NCBI GenBank assembly: GCA_019059635.1
Contig: JAGVRJ010000012.1
Span: forward strand, 1,054,001 to 1,118,000
Length of the DNA stretch: 64,000 nucleotides
Source of the DNA: Proales similis
Taxonomy: Eukaryota; Rotifera; Eurotatoria; Ploima; Proalidae
Reading direction: 5' to 3'
Shown here: positions 44,201-54,200 of the stretch, piece by piece
Layout: every line of letters begins with the position of its first letter
How positions within the stretch are numbered: position 1 is the stretch's first letter
Program-made: the position numbers and the translations under genes
Notes under the pieces: model-generated
Seen by the model: the letters and a program-made list of their open reading frames with translations, nothing else
Databases searched by the model: none
Told to the model about the DNA's origin: nothing

Positions 44201-46696
44201 CGCTGTCCTGACCAAGACCGGCTCATTCGTTCGTCTGATTGCAAGAAAGAGAATGCCCTGATCCTCCAGCTTTCAAAAACACTCAAGTTCAGCTACTGGG
44301 CCGACTGCCCGGAGACCGGGTTGTTTATCGGTGTGAAAAAGGCTATCGAATGCTGCTTCCTGATCGGTCGCTGAGCCAAGTCGAATTCATTTGCTCGCGT
44401 CGACTTGACTGGCTCGGAGCTGACACCGTCGAATGTGATCGTAAGTGTTGCTACCATTTACCGCTCGGACGGCAAGTTATTCAAACCAACAGACATTGGT
44501 GTCGAGTGTCCAGAGCCGAGTCAAATAGACAACGGGTTTTTGTTTTACGATTCGCGCAGCTTCAACGGCAATCTTACCTACCGCTGCCAGGTTGGCTACT
44601 TGATGCTGGGCGAGCCGACTCGCGTTTGCGGCTCAAATGCTGATTGGAGCGGTCAGGCACCGAGCTGTGTTCGTAAGCGTCCTCCCCAAGTCCTCTCGCT
44701 TTCTTACTCTAACTCGATGTTTGCTCAAAGCGGTTCGATGTCCTCGTTTGAATCAAATAGAAAACGGCCTGATTGAAATACACGAAGGAGCGCTGGAGGT
44801 GCAATCGATGGCCAGATTTGAATGCAGTCGAGGATTTAAAATCTCCGGCCGGTCAGAGATAGTGTGTCAGGCAGATGCGAAATGGAGCAGCGAGCTGCCA
44901 GTTTGTGAGCCATTGGCCTGCAAGCCACTGGACGGGATGAGCTTATCGGCTAAGGATAGAGCCATTGGCAAGCAAGTGCCATTCCCTTGCGCATCTGGCT
45001 TTGATCTGATCGATGGAACGGCAAGTCGAACATGCTTGCCCAATTTGGAATGGAGTGGCCAGACTCCTAGCTGCAAGAGTAAACTCTTATTCAGCTCAAT
45101 AGTTTCAATATCCGAATCTAATAGCTTCCACGACACGCAGAAATCGAATTTTCCATTCCACTGAAGCAATTGGCCAGTCGCAATCTGACTTATTGGATCG
45201 GACGTGACTTGGCCTCGCTGGTCAAGAGACAAGCAGACAATGAAGCAGAGCAAACTTCATCAGATCAAGTGAACATCTACGCCGGTCAAGCGAATTCCTT
45301 GACCATCGGATGTCGAAACAACTCGATTGGTTCAATAGAGACTCGAGTCGAGTTCGCTCGGTCTCAAACGATCGATTTAAACTCACTGCCTGTTTGCGAG
45401 CGTGATGATCATTCAACATTTTTCATTTGTCGCTGCGCTTTAATCGGGTTTGAAATTTAAGCGATCAAATGCGGGCTGCCCGAAAGGCCACTTCCGGCAA
45501 ACGTGCTCGTCGAAAGGATCGAAGGCGTCTATTATGGCAACACAATCGAGTACACGTGCGCGTTGGGATACAACATAAACAAGGGCAGTTCGCGTCGAGT
45601 TTGCATGGCCAATTCAGAATGGAGCGGTCAAATGCCAACCTGTTCATGTTAGTTACTCGCTTTGTGCCCAAATGTGCTCTATTTTGCATTCGATTCGCAC
45701 TGGACAGTGATCTACTGCGGCCTGCCAGAGAAGGGCGCCAACAGCTACTGGAAGTTCGGAAACACAAGCACTGTGGCATATTACAGCTGCAACAAAGGAT
45801 TCAGACGCAAATCAGGAGACAAAGTTAGAATGTGCGGCATCGACCAAGACGCTGAAACAGTCGAATGGCGAGGAGAGCCTCTCTCATGCGAAGGTGGTCT
45901 ATTCTCAAATCAAAATCAAAGCAAACTGACAGAAACCTTAACTAAAGAGGTCGAGTGTGAGCCGCTCAAACTGGCTAATGCTACCGCTCAAGTAAAAAGT
46001 AGCAAATTTGGCTCTGTTGCGTACATTCTCTGCAACTCAGGCTATCGGGCAGTTTCGGGCAATTTTATCCGCACATGCAACGAGCTCGGCCAATGGAGTG
46101 GAGAGCCTCTTCAATGTGAATGTAAGCTTAACGCTCACTTCATTCTTAAACCGATTTAATTCAAACCATGTTCAGCTGTCGAAGAGATGGTCAAGCGAAT
46201 AGAGAACAAATTCTCGACAAAAATCAAATCGTCCAAAGCGTTTGGAGCTCTGGCGATCGGCTTTATCGTCGCAATCTACGTGGTCTGCTTTTTGATTGAC
46301 TTCAAATCTGAATGGCTCGTGTCAGTTGTTCAAAAATACTGGCGAAAAAGAAAAGCGATCGGCGGCAAACACTTGCGCAAAACGCTCGCCAAAAAGACTG
46401 GAAGTTTGGCAAAGGTTCGAAGCGCCGGCTCGGAGAGTTTGAGATCAAATGGAATCTCAATCGAAGTCATTGACTATTCTTCGCCGTCTGAATCGCATTC
46501 TGATCTAAAGGAAAGCCGAAAACTCATGCCTGTGAGAAGAGAGTCGTTGTTCAGGCGAAAAATATCACTGGCGCTCAAGAGCATTGATGCTGGCAAGAGC
46601 TCGGGCAATCAACTTGGTAGACGCTCTCGGAGTATTTCTCCGTTGATCAGAGAGACAGACAGCAATCTTCAAAGCGATTCAACAATACTTAATTGA
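41263..46696 (+). CDS. Selectin-like receptor: EGF-CTLD-EGF-CTLD-CCP repeats-TM
   Basis: Single-pass membrane protein of 1444 residues from 20 exons: 41263-41353, 41405-41551, 41619-41799, 41863-42044, 42098-42253, 42312-42752, 42808-43005, 43063-43251, 43308-43400, 43465-43704, 43763-43945, 44003-44185, 44246-44440, 44493-44672, 44731-45078, 45141-45401, 45462-45647, 45708-45893, 45948-46121, 46176-46696. Order: signal peptide (1-29); EGF (32-70); C-type lectin domain (80-200, ending FFSTCDIQQPFICQR); EGF (CEPNPCQNGGVC); second C-type lectin domain (253-399); about 13 CCP/sushi modules (400-1270, for example ADWSGQAPSC, SEWSGQMPTC), with one degenerate linker module in exon 16; membrane span (AFGALAIGFIVAIYVVCFLI, about 1293-1312); basic cytoplasmic tail. 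Neither lectin domain shows the EPN/QPD-WND sugar motif. One intron is GC-AG. Closest known architecture is Drosophila Furrowed and vertebrate selectins. Confidence 0.88.
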
Positions 46697-46732
46697 TTTG
46701 CGTTAATCAAAGCTTGAATCCAATAAAATGTT

Positions 46733-46738
46733 GTTCAT
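46733..46738 (+). promoter_or_regulatory. Poly(A) signal AATAAA (selectin-like gene)
   Basis: Canonical hexamer 37 nt after the stop codon. Confidence 0.6.
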
Positions 46739-46770
46739 GTGTAGATGAGATCGAGCTCAAATAAAAAGTG

Positions 46771-46842
46771 GGGCCTGACCGGTGATCGAAACCGGGACCT
46801 CTCGCACCCTAAGCGAGAATCATACCACTAGACCATCAGGCC
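46771..46842 (-). tRNA. tRNA-Pro (AGG)
   Basis: Complete 72-nt cloverleaf on the minus strand. Acceptor GGCCTGA pairs with TCAGGCC, the anticodon loop TTAGGGT gives anticodon AGG, T-loop is TTCGATC, discriminator C. A T5 run follows the 3' end on the minus strand. It differs from the two plus-strand copies only in the anticodon region. Confidence 0.96.
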
Positions 46843-47100
46843 TTCACCACTCGGCGTGCGGGTCGGATTTTTTTATGGGCATGCGGGCTTTTCGCTCCGA
46901 CCGAGATTAATCGAATGTCAACTTGGATCACGATGAAATATATATATATATTTAAGACTTGTCTCATATTTCTTATCGACTAAGCCCGGGGCTATGCAAT
47001 ACTGGGTCAAGCACAAGATAATTTACCTGAATGACAGTTCAACCGTGAACTTGACTCGAGTTTAGTGTATTGATCGCGATTGTCTCGAGCTTGATCATGA
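46843..47100. other. Spacer between tRNA-Pro copies 1 and 2
   Basis: AT-rich spacer with a short TA repeat near 46941-46952; no gene seen. Confidence 0.5.
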
Positions 47101-47172
47101 GGCCTGATGGTCTAGTGGTATGATTCTCGCTTTGGGTGCGAGAGGTCCCGGTTTCGATCACCGGTCAGGCCC
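47101..47172 (+). tRNA. tRNA-Pro (TGG)
   Basis: Complete 72-nt cloverleaf. Same arms as the AGG copies, with anticodon loop TTTGGGT, anticodon TGG. A T6 run follows immediately (ctcctttttt). Confidence 0.96.
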
Positions 47173-47485
47173 TCCTTTTTTCCCAATCATTGTTTGCTTC
47201 ATTCTTTCAGTTTTTAATTCGACAGGCTTTTCACTTTTCGAACAGCTCGCTTTCAAAACTTAGAATGGCCAAGAATATATTTTCCTTTACACCGTCACTT
47301 GTTATTTTTTGCCTTTGTCTGGTAATAAGAGCAATCTAATCAAAGAAAAGAAAATAGGATTGCAAAGCCCAATTTAAAAGATTCGTTTTGCTTCTTATTA
47401 TGTTGACGCAAGGCGACAGGTTGATTAATCATAATGCGAGCCAGGCATACTCTTAAAACTTTCTTTTGCCCCTCAAATCTATCGT
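47173..47485. other. Spacer between tRNA-Pro copies 2 and 3
   Basis: About 310 bp of AT-rich sequence. Short open frames only; nothing supported. Confidence 0.5.
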
Positions 47486-47557
47486 GGCCTGATGGTCTAG
47501 TGGTATGATTCTCGCTTTGGGTGCGAGAGGTCCCGGTTTCGATCACCGGTCAGGCCC
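47486..47557 (+). tRNA. tRNA-Pro (TGG), second copy
   Basis: Identical over all 72 nt to the copy at 47101, including the following ctcctttttt terminator, while the 5' flanks differ. This suggests recent duplication or gene conversion. Confidence 0.96.
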
Positions 47558-47720
47558 TCCTTTTTTGCTCTCCACAAAACTAAATTAACAAAGCGACGAC
47601 CAACTTGACAACTGCCTCGCTTTGCCATCACCAATAATCCAAGTGTTTCTTCAAGCGAGCAAAACAAGGCTTTTTTGGTAGCCTGAGTATAATGAGTTAA
47701 AAAGAGAAAAAAAAAAAGTA

Positions 47721-47792
47721 GGGCCTGACCGGTGATCGAAACCGGGACCTCTCGCACCCTAAGCGAGAATCATACCACTAGACCATCAGGCC
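47721..47792 (-). tRNA. tRNA-Pro (AGG), second copy
   Basis: Identical over 72 nt to the minus-strand copy at 46771. An oligo-T terminator of about 11 T residues follows on the minus strand. Confidence 0.96.
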
Positions 47793-48304
47793 TTCAACAT
47801 AACGGTCTTACCGTAGATTATTTAATAAATTACTTTTTTCTTGCTTTGCAATTAAGCTTCGGTTGTACAATGCATTCGCAACTTGTAGATGCAGTTATCT
47901 TGAACGAGAAATGAATACTTACTTCTAATCCTATTCTACTCCCTTTCCTATTCTCGGGCATAGTTTGTCTTTGAAGACTCGGAGTCAAAATTTCATGTTT
48001 ATGCTCGATGCGCTTTGGTATTTTTGAACAAACAGCTCATAAAAAAAGCGCATTCGCCCCACCGAACAGTTCATGTAAGATGCGAACTGAACCACGAAAT
48101 GAGATGCAGGACGAGAATTCAAAGACAGGAAAATGCCACAAGAATGCGACCAGCTCGAGTTAGATAAGAAGTTTTAAAGTTCTGGTGCCCGCTCTTTATC
48201 CTACTGCAATTTATCTAGGGCTGAAGACGAGAGGAAATTCAGGCGCCTACTTTTCTCCGATCATCTTGAACTCTTCGCGGCATTCGGAATCAGACTCCAG
48301 CCGG
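47793..48304. other. Upstream region of the unrecognised gene at 48.3 kb
   Basis: No separate gene. The frame of the next gene stays open back to about 48185, and a splice acceptor-like ttttaaag lies at 48178, so an unseen 5' exon may lie here. Confidence 0.4.
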
Positions 48305-49271
48305 ATGCTGAGAAGCACTAAGAAGCACCCGGAGCATTGGGTGAACGTGACAGGGCTGGAGAGGAGTCAACGCGACGAGTACTCGGAAAGCGAGCTTTCG
48401 ATTGAACGCTACTATTCGTCGCCAGAAGATTTTTACCAAGCGCTTCAGAACGGCGACTCGTGCCGAAAGCAGAACCACAGCAGCTCTTGCTCGGCCCTCT
48501 CAGTTGATTCGCAACAAGCCGCAAGTAGCTCTGTCTACTACCAAGCAAACGAAGCAGCGAGTAGAAACGAGTTGGTCTCGCATTCCAAACAACCCGGCCA
48601 GCATCGAGCCAGCAGCGCTGTCGGCTTCTTCATTAAATTCTATGGTATCGTTGACTAACCCACGTCCAAGAAGCTTTCAATTATTCTCAAGGACTTTGCT
48701 TAAGCTCAATTCACATATGTGCTTTTGACCAACTTTAAATTCTGGACAATATTTATGGCGACCAGTTTATTCATTTTGTCCACATTAGGCGTCAAGTTCA
48801 TATTCCTCAGCTTATTCTCAATCAAGCAAATCAGGTGAGTAATTCAATTCAGAGCAGTCAAATGATTTAACAAACAAAGTTAAAACGAAAATTCTCTAAA
48901 GCTTGGCGCTCTTGTTCCCAGGCAGAAAAATCCAGTCCAGTCTGCGTCTGTTCGAATTTAAATCTTTGAAAAGGAGTGCCAAGACGCCCAAAATCACAGT
49001 GAGCCTCGCGTCCTCCAGCTGTCACCTGAGTTCAACAGTAAATTAGTAATTCGTTGTCTTGGCATTCATCTCCACGATCTCAGGTCAACTCATTTCGAAC
49101 CGAAACCCTCCTCTCCAGCTACTTGTCTGATCTCTAGCCAATCGTCGTTTCTTCTTGAACCCACCCCTATTTGCTTGCTTCGATTTTAAGCCACAAAAAA
49201 GCTGGGCCTTGCTCTACTTCGGGCTCTTTGAAAAGGCAGTGCGAGAAGCGATCCAGAATCAAGTGCGATAA
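48305..49271 (+). CDS. Unrecognised protein with a Ser-rich N-terminus and hydrophobic segment
   Basis: Exons 48305-48644, 48789-48834, 48902-48998 and 49191-49271 join in frame and end at TAA 49269-49271, giving about 187 residues from the first ATG. The N-terminal 110 residues are polar and Ser-rich (RYYSSPEDFYQALQNGDSC). Then comes a hydrophobic stretch spanning two exon junctions (VGFFIKFYGVKFIFLSLFS), a basic region (KSLKRSAKTPKIT) and a helical end (SWALLYFGLFEKAVREAIQ). This could be a single-span membrane protein. The start is uncertain: the frame is open further upstream without ATG, so a 5' exon may be missing. AATAAA at 49528 supports a transcript. No family is recognised. Confidence 0.5.
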
Positions 49272-49752
49272 GCATGCGGCTCTCAGGATGCCAGCAGCAA
49301 GCAGCTCATGAGCTCAAGTCATCAGACAAGTAGATGAACATGTTTTTAGCCGACCTTGCGCAATTTCACTGTTTCTAACAAATCCGTTCGATTCCCAAAC
49401 AAGATCTCAAGCCTGCCTGTGCGCATCATTCAACTTCAAAATTCAGTCGGCCAGCTCGACATTTGCTAAAAATGAATTTCAAATCAATTAAATGAATGTA
49501 CTTGCTGTAAATTATAAAAGAAATGGAAATAAAATCCGGTTCAATGCAAACAATGGCGATGTTGATTTACAGTTGGCGTCTAAGTGGGTTTTTTTCGCGT
49601 CAATATGAACGCGTCCTCCCGCAATCTATTGTTAGGTTAATTTGACTCGAACCAAAAATGCAAATGAGCGCTGCAAGCCGGACGTCTAAACGGCCGAATA
49701 TCTCGGCTGGCCTTCAGCTGCTGCTGCTGCTGCTTTATTCTACGCAAAAGAC
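49272..49752. other. 3' UTR of the unrecognised gene and Protein C10 promoter
   Basis: No gene. It contains AATAAA at 49528-49533 and a GCT repeat near 49720-49735. Confidence 0.45.
49528..49533 (+). promoter_or_regulatory. Poly(A) signal AATAAA (unrecognised gene at 48.3 kb)
   Basis: Canonical hexamer 257 nt after the stop codon at 49271. Confidence 0.5.
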
Positions 49753-50205
49753 ATGGACTTGAACCGAGAGGCGTCGGACAGACTCAACACTTGCCAAGCA
49801 AAAGGTAAACTTGTCGCGCAGTTGAACTCATGCATCAAATGCAAGCTTTTGGTTTACAGAGGCCCTGCTTGAGCTCTTGAATTTGGTGAACGAAGACGAG
49901 CGCTTCAAAGAGCTTCGTGAGCATCATTCGAACGACATGCTCAAGTACATTCAGTCGATTGTGCCTCTGACCATGCAGAGACAATACAAAATAATTGAAC
50001 GCTACGGCTTTTCGCCGGACAGCACAGGTAAGTGCGAGGCGCTTAGAAATTGTCAACTCGGCTGACCATCGACTTCATAGGGCTGATTCGCTTCACCAAC
50101 AAGCTGCGCGATCTGGCCGCTCAGGACGAGTCGGTTGCAAATTTATTTGACAATTTCAAGAATCTGCTCATACCTTCGCTCAATCTGCGCACTCAATGCG
50201 TTTGA
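49753..50205 (+). CDS. C12orf57: Protein C10 homologue
   Basis: Small conserved animal protein of 114 residues (human 126); its vertebrate gene is needed for brain development, but the molecular role is unclear. Exons: 49753-49804, 49860-50027, 50081-50205. Family features are the SNDMLKYIQSIVPLTMQRQYKIIERYGFSPDSTGLIRFT core (N-D-M-x-K-x-x-Q, then YGFS-x-D) and AAQDESVANLFDNFKNLLIP near the end. It is all helical, with no signal or membrane segment. AATAAA is at 50305. Confidence 0.88.
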
Positions 50206-50554
50206 GTTTTCCCTACTAGGTTCACTTCCCCCCTCCCCCCCCCCATCCTTCTTCTTTTGTATTGTTTTCGTGTTCTCAAAATTTGTGTAATAGCATGATG
50301 ATGAAATAAAGAAAAAAAATTTGTTTTTCGTCTGATTGTTGTTTTTGTTCGAAAATTGCCCTCCAATTCCTGTGTAGAGGCAATCTACACAACCAAATTG
50401 CTATTAATATAGTAAAAGTGATGCAAGCAAATATTTTACTCGTTTATAGCTTTTTTGAACGAAAAGAAGAGAAAAATAGAACTTGGGCAGCCGAGCAGCG
50501 ATTTAGGCAGAGCAGCTGGAAGGGAGTCAAGAGGAGAGCGCTCGGCGCAACAAG
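50206..50554. other. Protein C10 3' UTR and UCP4 promoter region
   Basis: C-rich run at about 50231-50243, poly(A) signal at 50305, then AT-rich sequence. No gene. Confidence 0.45.
50305..50310 (+). promoter_or_regulatory. Poly(A) signal AATAAA (Protein C10)
   Basis: Canonical hexamer 100 nt after the stop. A C-rich run (C10) lies between them at about 50231-50243. Confidence 0.6.
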
Positions 50555-52049
50555 ATGCGACACAATGCGGCAGACATGAGCGCCGAGCACGAGGGAAAGT
50601 TCAAATCGATGGTGATCAAGTTCATGCTGTCGTCGACCGCAGCCGCCATTGCCGAGACAGGTAAGACGCCTCTCGAGACCTCTGAAAAAGGAGTTGACTC
50701 TGATTGCTCTCAATTTGATCAGTCACGTATCCGCTGGACATTGTCAAAACGCGACTGCAAATAGCCGAGAAACGGACCGGTGCTCCTCAGTCATTTGGTG
50801 TCCATCGACTGGGCATGTTCGGCACTGGAGTCAGTATCGGTAGGACATCGTTCGAATTCGGTTTTCGAGACTTTTCTGTTATGTTTTGGTGATCAGTCAA
50901 AAACGAGGGTAAACTTAAACGTGAACAGGCTGCCCGAACCAAACGACTAACCAGAGCGGTGTTGTGAAGGAATGGCCAAGCTGTGGGCCGGTGTGACTCC
51001 GGCCGTCTATCGACATTTGGGTGAATAGCTTTTGCGTCTGCTCGAGAGTTGGACTCAATAAGACTAACGGTCAAGTGGTTGCCAAGTCTACACCGGTCTG
51101 CGTCTGGCGTTTTACGAGCAGCTTAGGGAAAAGTTCGAGGACAAGGAGAACTTTCCGCTTTGGTATGAATGCGCAATGAGCAGCTTGAAGTTAGCTGATT
51201 AGACGACTGCAACTAAAGGAAGGCAGTGACGATCGCGTGCAGTTCTAGCGCCTTGGCTCAGTTCATAGCGTCGCCAACCGACCTGGTCAAAGTGATCATG
51301 CAGGCAGAAGGCAAACGAGTGATGGAAGGCGAGGCGAGAAGGTTCGTTCAAGCCTTCACCAATTTGTGTCTCTGGTCGAAAAGCAATCAAGTTCTCACTG
51401 ATTTAGGCAACAAGGAGTGAACGAAGTGTTCATCAAGATTTACAGAGAAGGAGGAATCCGCGGTCTCTGGCGAGGCTCAATCATAAATGTGCAGCGAGCC
51501 GCTCTGGTCGGCCTTGGTGGTGCGTTCCATAACTGTTCGTCCTCAACTGAGCACTAAATGTCCCTCGATAAACACAGACTTGACCACTTACGACTTTGTC
51601 AAGCGACATCTCATGCAACGGTTTTCATTCAGCGACGACCCACGCACACACGCGCTGTCCAGGTTTGCTGCTACGGCCTCGGTTCGCTTTGCTTTCGGCG
51701 CTCTTACGCGATAATGCAAGTCTGGCGTCCGGTCTAATCGCTGCAACCGTCGGAACGCCGGCCGACGTGGTCAAGACTCGAATCATGTATCAGCCGACCG
51801 ACTCTCAAGGAAGGTAATTATTGACGTTGGATTCAGTTTGCTGGAGAAGCGTTTGACACTGAAACCTGATCAAGGGGCCTGGTCTACCGCTCTTCGTGGC
51901 ACTGTCTGGTGATGACCACGCAACAGGAAGGCTTGCTTGCACTTTACAAAGGCTTTTGGCCGACCTGGCTCCGAATGGCGCCTTGGTCTCTCACTTTCTG
52001 GCTGAGCTACGAGAAAATTCGAACTTTTTGCGGCGTGGGCGGCTTTTAA
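50555..52049 (+). CDS. SLC25A27: Mitochondrial uncoupling protein 4-like carrier
   Basis: Inner-membrane carrier of 311 residues (human UCP4 323). Nine exons: 50555-50660, 50723-50839, 50970-51020, 51087-51162, 51219-51341, 51407-51516, 51578-51662, 51721-51813, 51875-52049. Three mitochondrial carrier signatures are present: [22 protein letters not shown] and [13 protein letters not shown]. Other UCP4 marks are [59 protein letters not shown] and [30 protein letters not shown]4 is regarded as the ancestral animal UCP. Start choice is the first ATG; a second in-frame ATG seven codons later (MSAEHEG) is equally possible. No AATAAA was found after the stop; AATAAG at about 52087 may serve. Confidence 0.93.
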
Positions 52050-52110
52050 ACATTATTTCAAATTTCTATTCAGACAAGTCCGGTGCAATAAGATGCGGTT
52101 TTAAATTTTG

Positions 52111-52116
52111 TTTATT
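52111..52116 (-). promoter_or_regulatory. Poly(A) signal (AATAAA on minus strand) of the nuclear receptor
   Basis: TTTATT on the plus strand, 144 nt beyond the receptor stop codon and close to the UCP4 3' end, so the two 3' UTRs are nearly abutting. Confidence 0.5.
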
Positions 52117-52259
52117 ATTTGTCGATTTGGTATAAAACAAGATCGGATCAAAGAACCAAGATAAACAGCAGCAGTAGCATGAGCAGGTTAATCATCGACT
52201 GGCGGAAAGGGAGCAGAATAAAAAGTCATTTAAAATGAGCAGCTTGAAGATCGTGGAGA

Positions 52260-53525
52260 TCAAGATTCGGGCTGAATGGAGGATGAGTTGATGGCAAGAA
52301 GGACTCGATTGGCCCACTGAATGAGCTCGCAGCTTGAGGACGCGAGGCCGTTCGCTTGAGCTTTTATAAAGCTGATGATCAGCTGCTGGGCGTTTATGCT
52401 CCGTCGATTGTACAGGCAGTTTTCCTTCAGATTTAGAGCCACGTAGACAAAGAGGCCCAGTCGGACGCCCGTGCTGACTGGCACCGGGCCCATGCATTCA
52501 GCGCGGGAGGCGAATTTCTCGTTGAAAATTGCGTTCAGCTCGATGAGCCGCTCGAGCGAGCCGGTTGTCGGACAGAACTCAATCGAGATGTTGAACCACA
52601 TGCAGAAAAATGCAAACATGTCGAACTGAACCGAGTCGGTCAACTGCAGAGAGGCCGAGTTGATCAGGAAGTTGGTCGGGGGCAGTGCCGACTGCAAATG
52701 GCTGTTCAAGAATCGATACTGACACTGCGAGGCGGCAGCAGATGGTTGAAGCTCGCCGCCTGAAGGCCTCGGACCAGCGCCAGGGGTCGACTCGTCTTCT
52801 GGAGACAGGGCAATGCTGTGGTGCTGGAGAATAGCGACCGCTTGCGAGCAGAACCATTGCACAAGCTCAATGAGATAGGCAACGTTGAGAGGATAATTGG
52901 ACACATTGGACGAGCCGGGGCAGGTTGTTATGCTGATGCTGTATGTGGCGCGCTCGAGCACCGAGGTCAGCTCGCTCTCAAGCGAGCCAAGCAAGTGGTC
53001 AGCGATGCTCTTGTTGGCGCTGTGCATCATGTTGTTGAGCTTTTTGTTGGCCATCAAGTGCCGACCGAAGCGACTGCGACGCAGCGACATTCCAATCGCG
53101 AGGCATTTCTTGTAGCGGCACTCGCCGCACCTGGATCGGCTGGCCACCGATATTTCGCAGTTCTTGTTCAGACAAGAGTCGTACATCTTCTTTCGCTTGT
53201 GTTTGGTTATGCGGTTGAAGAACAGCTTGCACGCTTCGCAGGTGAACGCGCCGTAGTGGAAGCCTGAAGAGACGTCGCCGCACACGTCGCACTTTAGATC
53301 GTTGTAGCGTTTCAATTTGCTCGACGGCGACTGATCCGAGGCGATGCTTTCGCCGCTTGTCTCTGACTCTTGTTTTATTTGAGCCGGACCGACGCAGTAG
53401 CTCGCTTCCTCATTTGACACCAGCGTGCTGTAATGGCCGAGATCGATCGGCGGCCACGAGTTCCAATATTCATAAGATGACTGTGTCGGGCCCGTCTGCC
53501 AAGTGTAGGTGCAAGGCTGAAACAT
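52260..53525 (-). CDS. Nuclear receptor with Knirps-type DNA-binding domain
   Basis: Intronless gene for 421 residues. The DNA-binding domain (about residues 77-150) has both zinc fingers: CDVCGDVSSGFHYGAFTCEAC and CLNKNC...CGECRYKKC. The GFHYGAFTCE block, the C-terminal GMSLRRSRFGRH extension and the rest resemble the Knirps group (NR0A). The P-box reads CEACK where almost all receptors have CEGCK. Knirps proteins lack a ligand-binding domain. Here about 270 residues follow, with helical pieces (PLNVAYLIELVQWFCSQAVAIL; FDMFAFFCMWFNISIEFC; ERLIELNAIFNEKF) that could be a divergent ligand-binding fold. The orthologue is uncertain. A minus-strand TATA box lies 56-62 nt upstream of the ATG. Confidence 0.88.
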   Translation of the reverse strand: MFQPCTYTWQTGPTQSSYEYWNSWPPIDLGHYSTLVSNEEASYCVGPAQIKQESETSGESIASDQSPSSKLKRYNDLKCDVCGDVSSGFHYGAFTCEACKLFFNRITKHKRKKMYDSCLNKNCEISVASRSRCGECRYKKCLAIGMSLRRSRFGRHLMANKKLNNMMHSANKSIADHLLGSLESELTSVLERATYSISITTCPGSSNVSNYPLNVAYLIELVQWFCSQAVAILQHHSIALSPEDESTPGAGPRPSGGELQPSAAASQCQYRFLNSHLQSALPPTNFLINSASLQLTDSVQFDMFAFFCMWFNISIEFCPTTGSLERLIELNAIFNEKFASRAECMGPVPVSTGVRLGLFVYVALNLKENCLYNRRSINAQQLIISFIKAQANGLASSSCELIQWANRVLLAINSSSIQPES

Positions 53526-53580
53526 GATAAACGTTGCTGTCTAAATTGGATGTTCTTTGACGCAACAAGTCAGCGTGCGG

Positions 53581-53587
53581 TTTTATA
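53581..53587 (-). promoter_or_regulatory. TATA box of the nuclear receptor gene
   Basis: TATAAAA on the minus strand (TTTTATA on plus), 56-62 nt upstream of the start codon. The expected initiation site near 53553 gives a 5' UTR of about 28 nt. Confidence 0.65.
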
Positions 53588-54200
53588 TCCTGCTTGGAGA
53601 CTTGCTTCAGAGCTAACGGAGACAACGAGAACAGAGGAAAACGCCCAACGACTCGACAATTGAGACAATTAACAAGTAGATAACAGGCAGAAGAGTTAAT
53701 TAGCTCTTGGCTGCGAACCGCCCCCGAACAAAGACAGAGCCAGTGGAACAGTCACAGTGATTGATGCTCATTGACACATGAGAACAGAGATGAGAGACGA
53801 CCTGTCTGTGTGAGGATAACAAGCAAAAGGCAGCAGAAGAACAAAGAGAACAAACACAAGCTCGGCTAAAGAAACAAGTCACAACCTCAGGAGTCTTTTA
53901 TTCGGATTTTTGTATTTACACCATTGCAAGCGGCTTGATTCAAGATATTGTCATTCTCTAACGGACTTGTTATTCCATGGCTTGTGAACTGTTTCATTTT
54001 GATTGGCTGTGTCCGTGTGGTCGGTAATCGATTGGCAAATTAAATTAATTCAATTTTATGGAGATAAGTGATACCCGGAGGAAATTCGAGAAGGAAAAAT
54101 AAAGAGCAAAGAAGAAGAAGAAGAGACAAAATCAATGAAGAGAAAAAGGACGTTTCGATTGGAAAAGACGAATGCTCGATCCGATTGGGAGCCAGGTCGA
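53588..54200. other. Receptor upstream region and prominin 3' UTR
   Basis: No gene. TTTATT at 53897-53902 (AATAAA on minus) would give prominin a 3' UTR of about 300 nt. Confidence 0.45.

Noticed and set aside
44673-44730. Possible start of a separate gene in the CCP region
   Set aside because: Each CCP exon joins its neighbours in phase 1 and the full model closes in frame, so one gene is the simpler reading.
46771-47792. Inverted repeats resembling a mobile element with terminal repeats
   Set aside because: The repeated units are complete tRNA-Pro genes with pol III terminators; no target-site duplication or transposase was seen.
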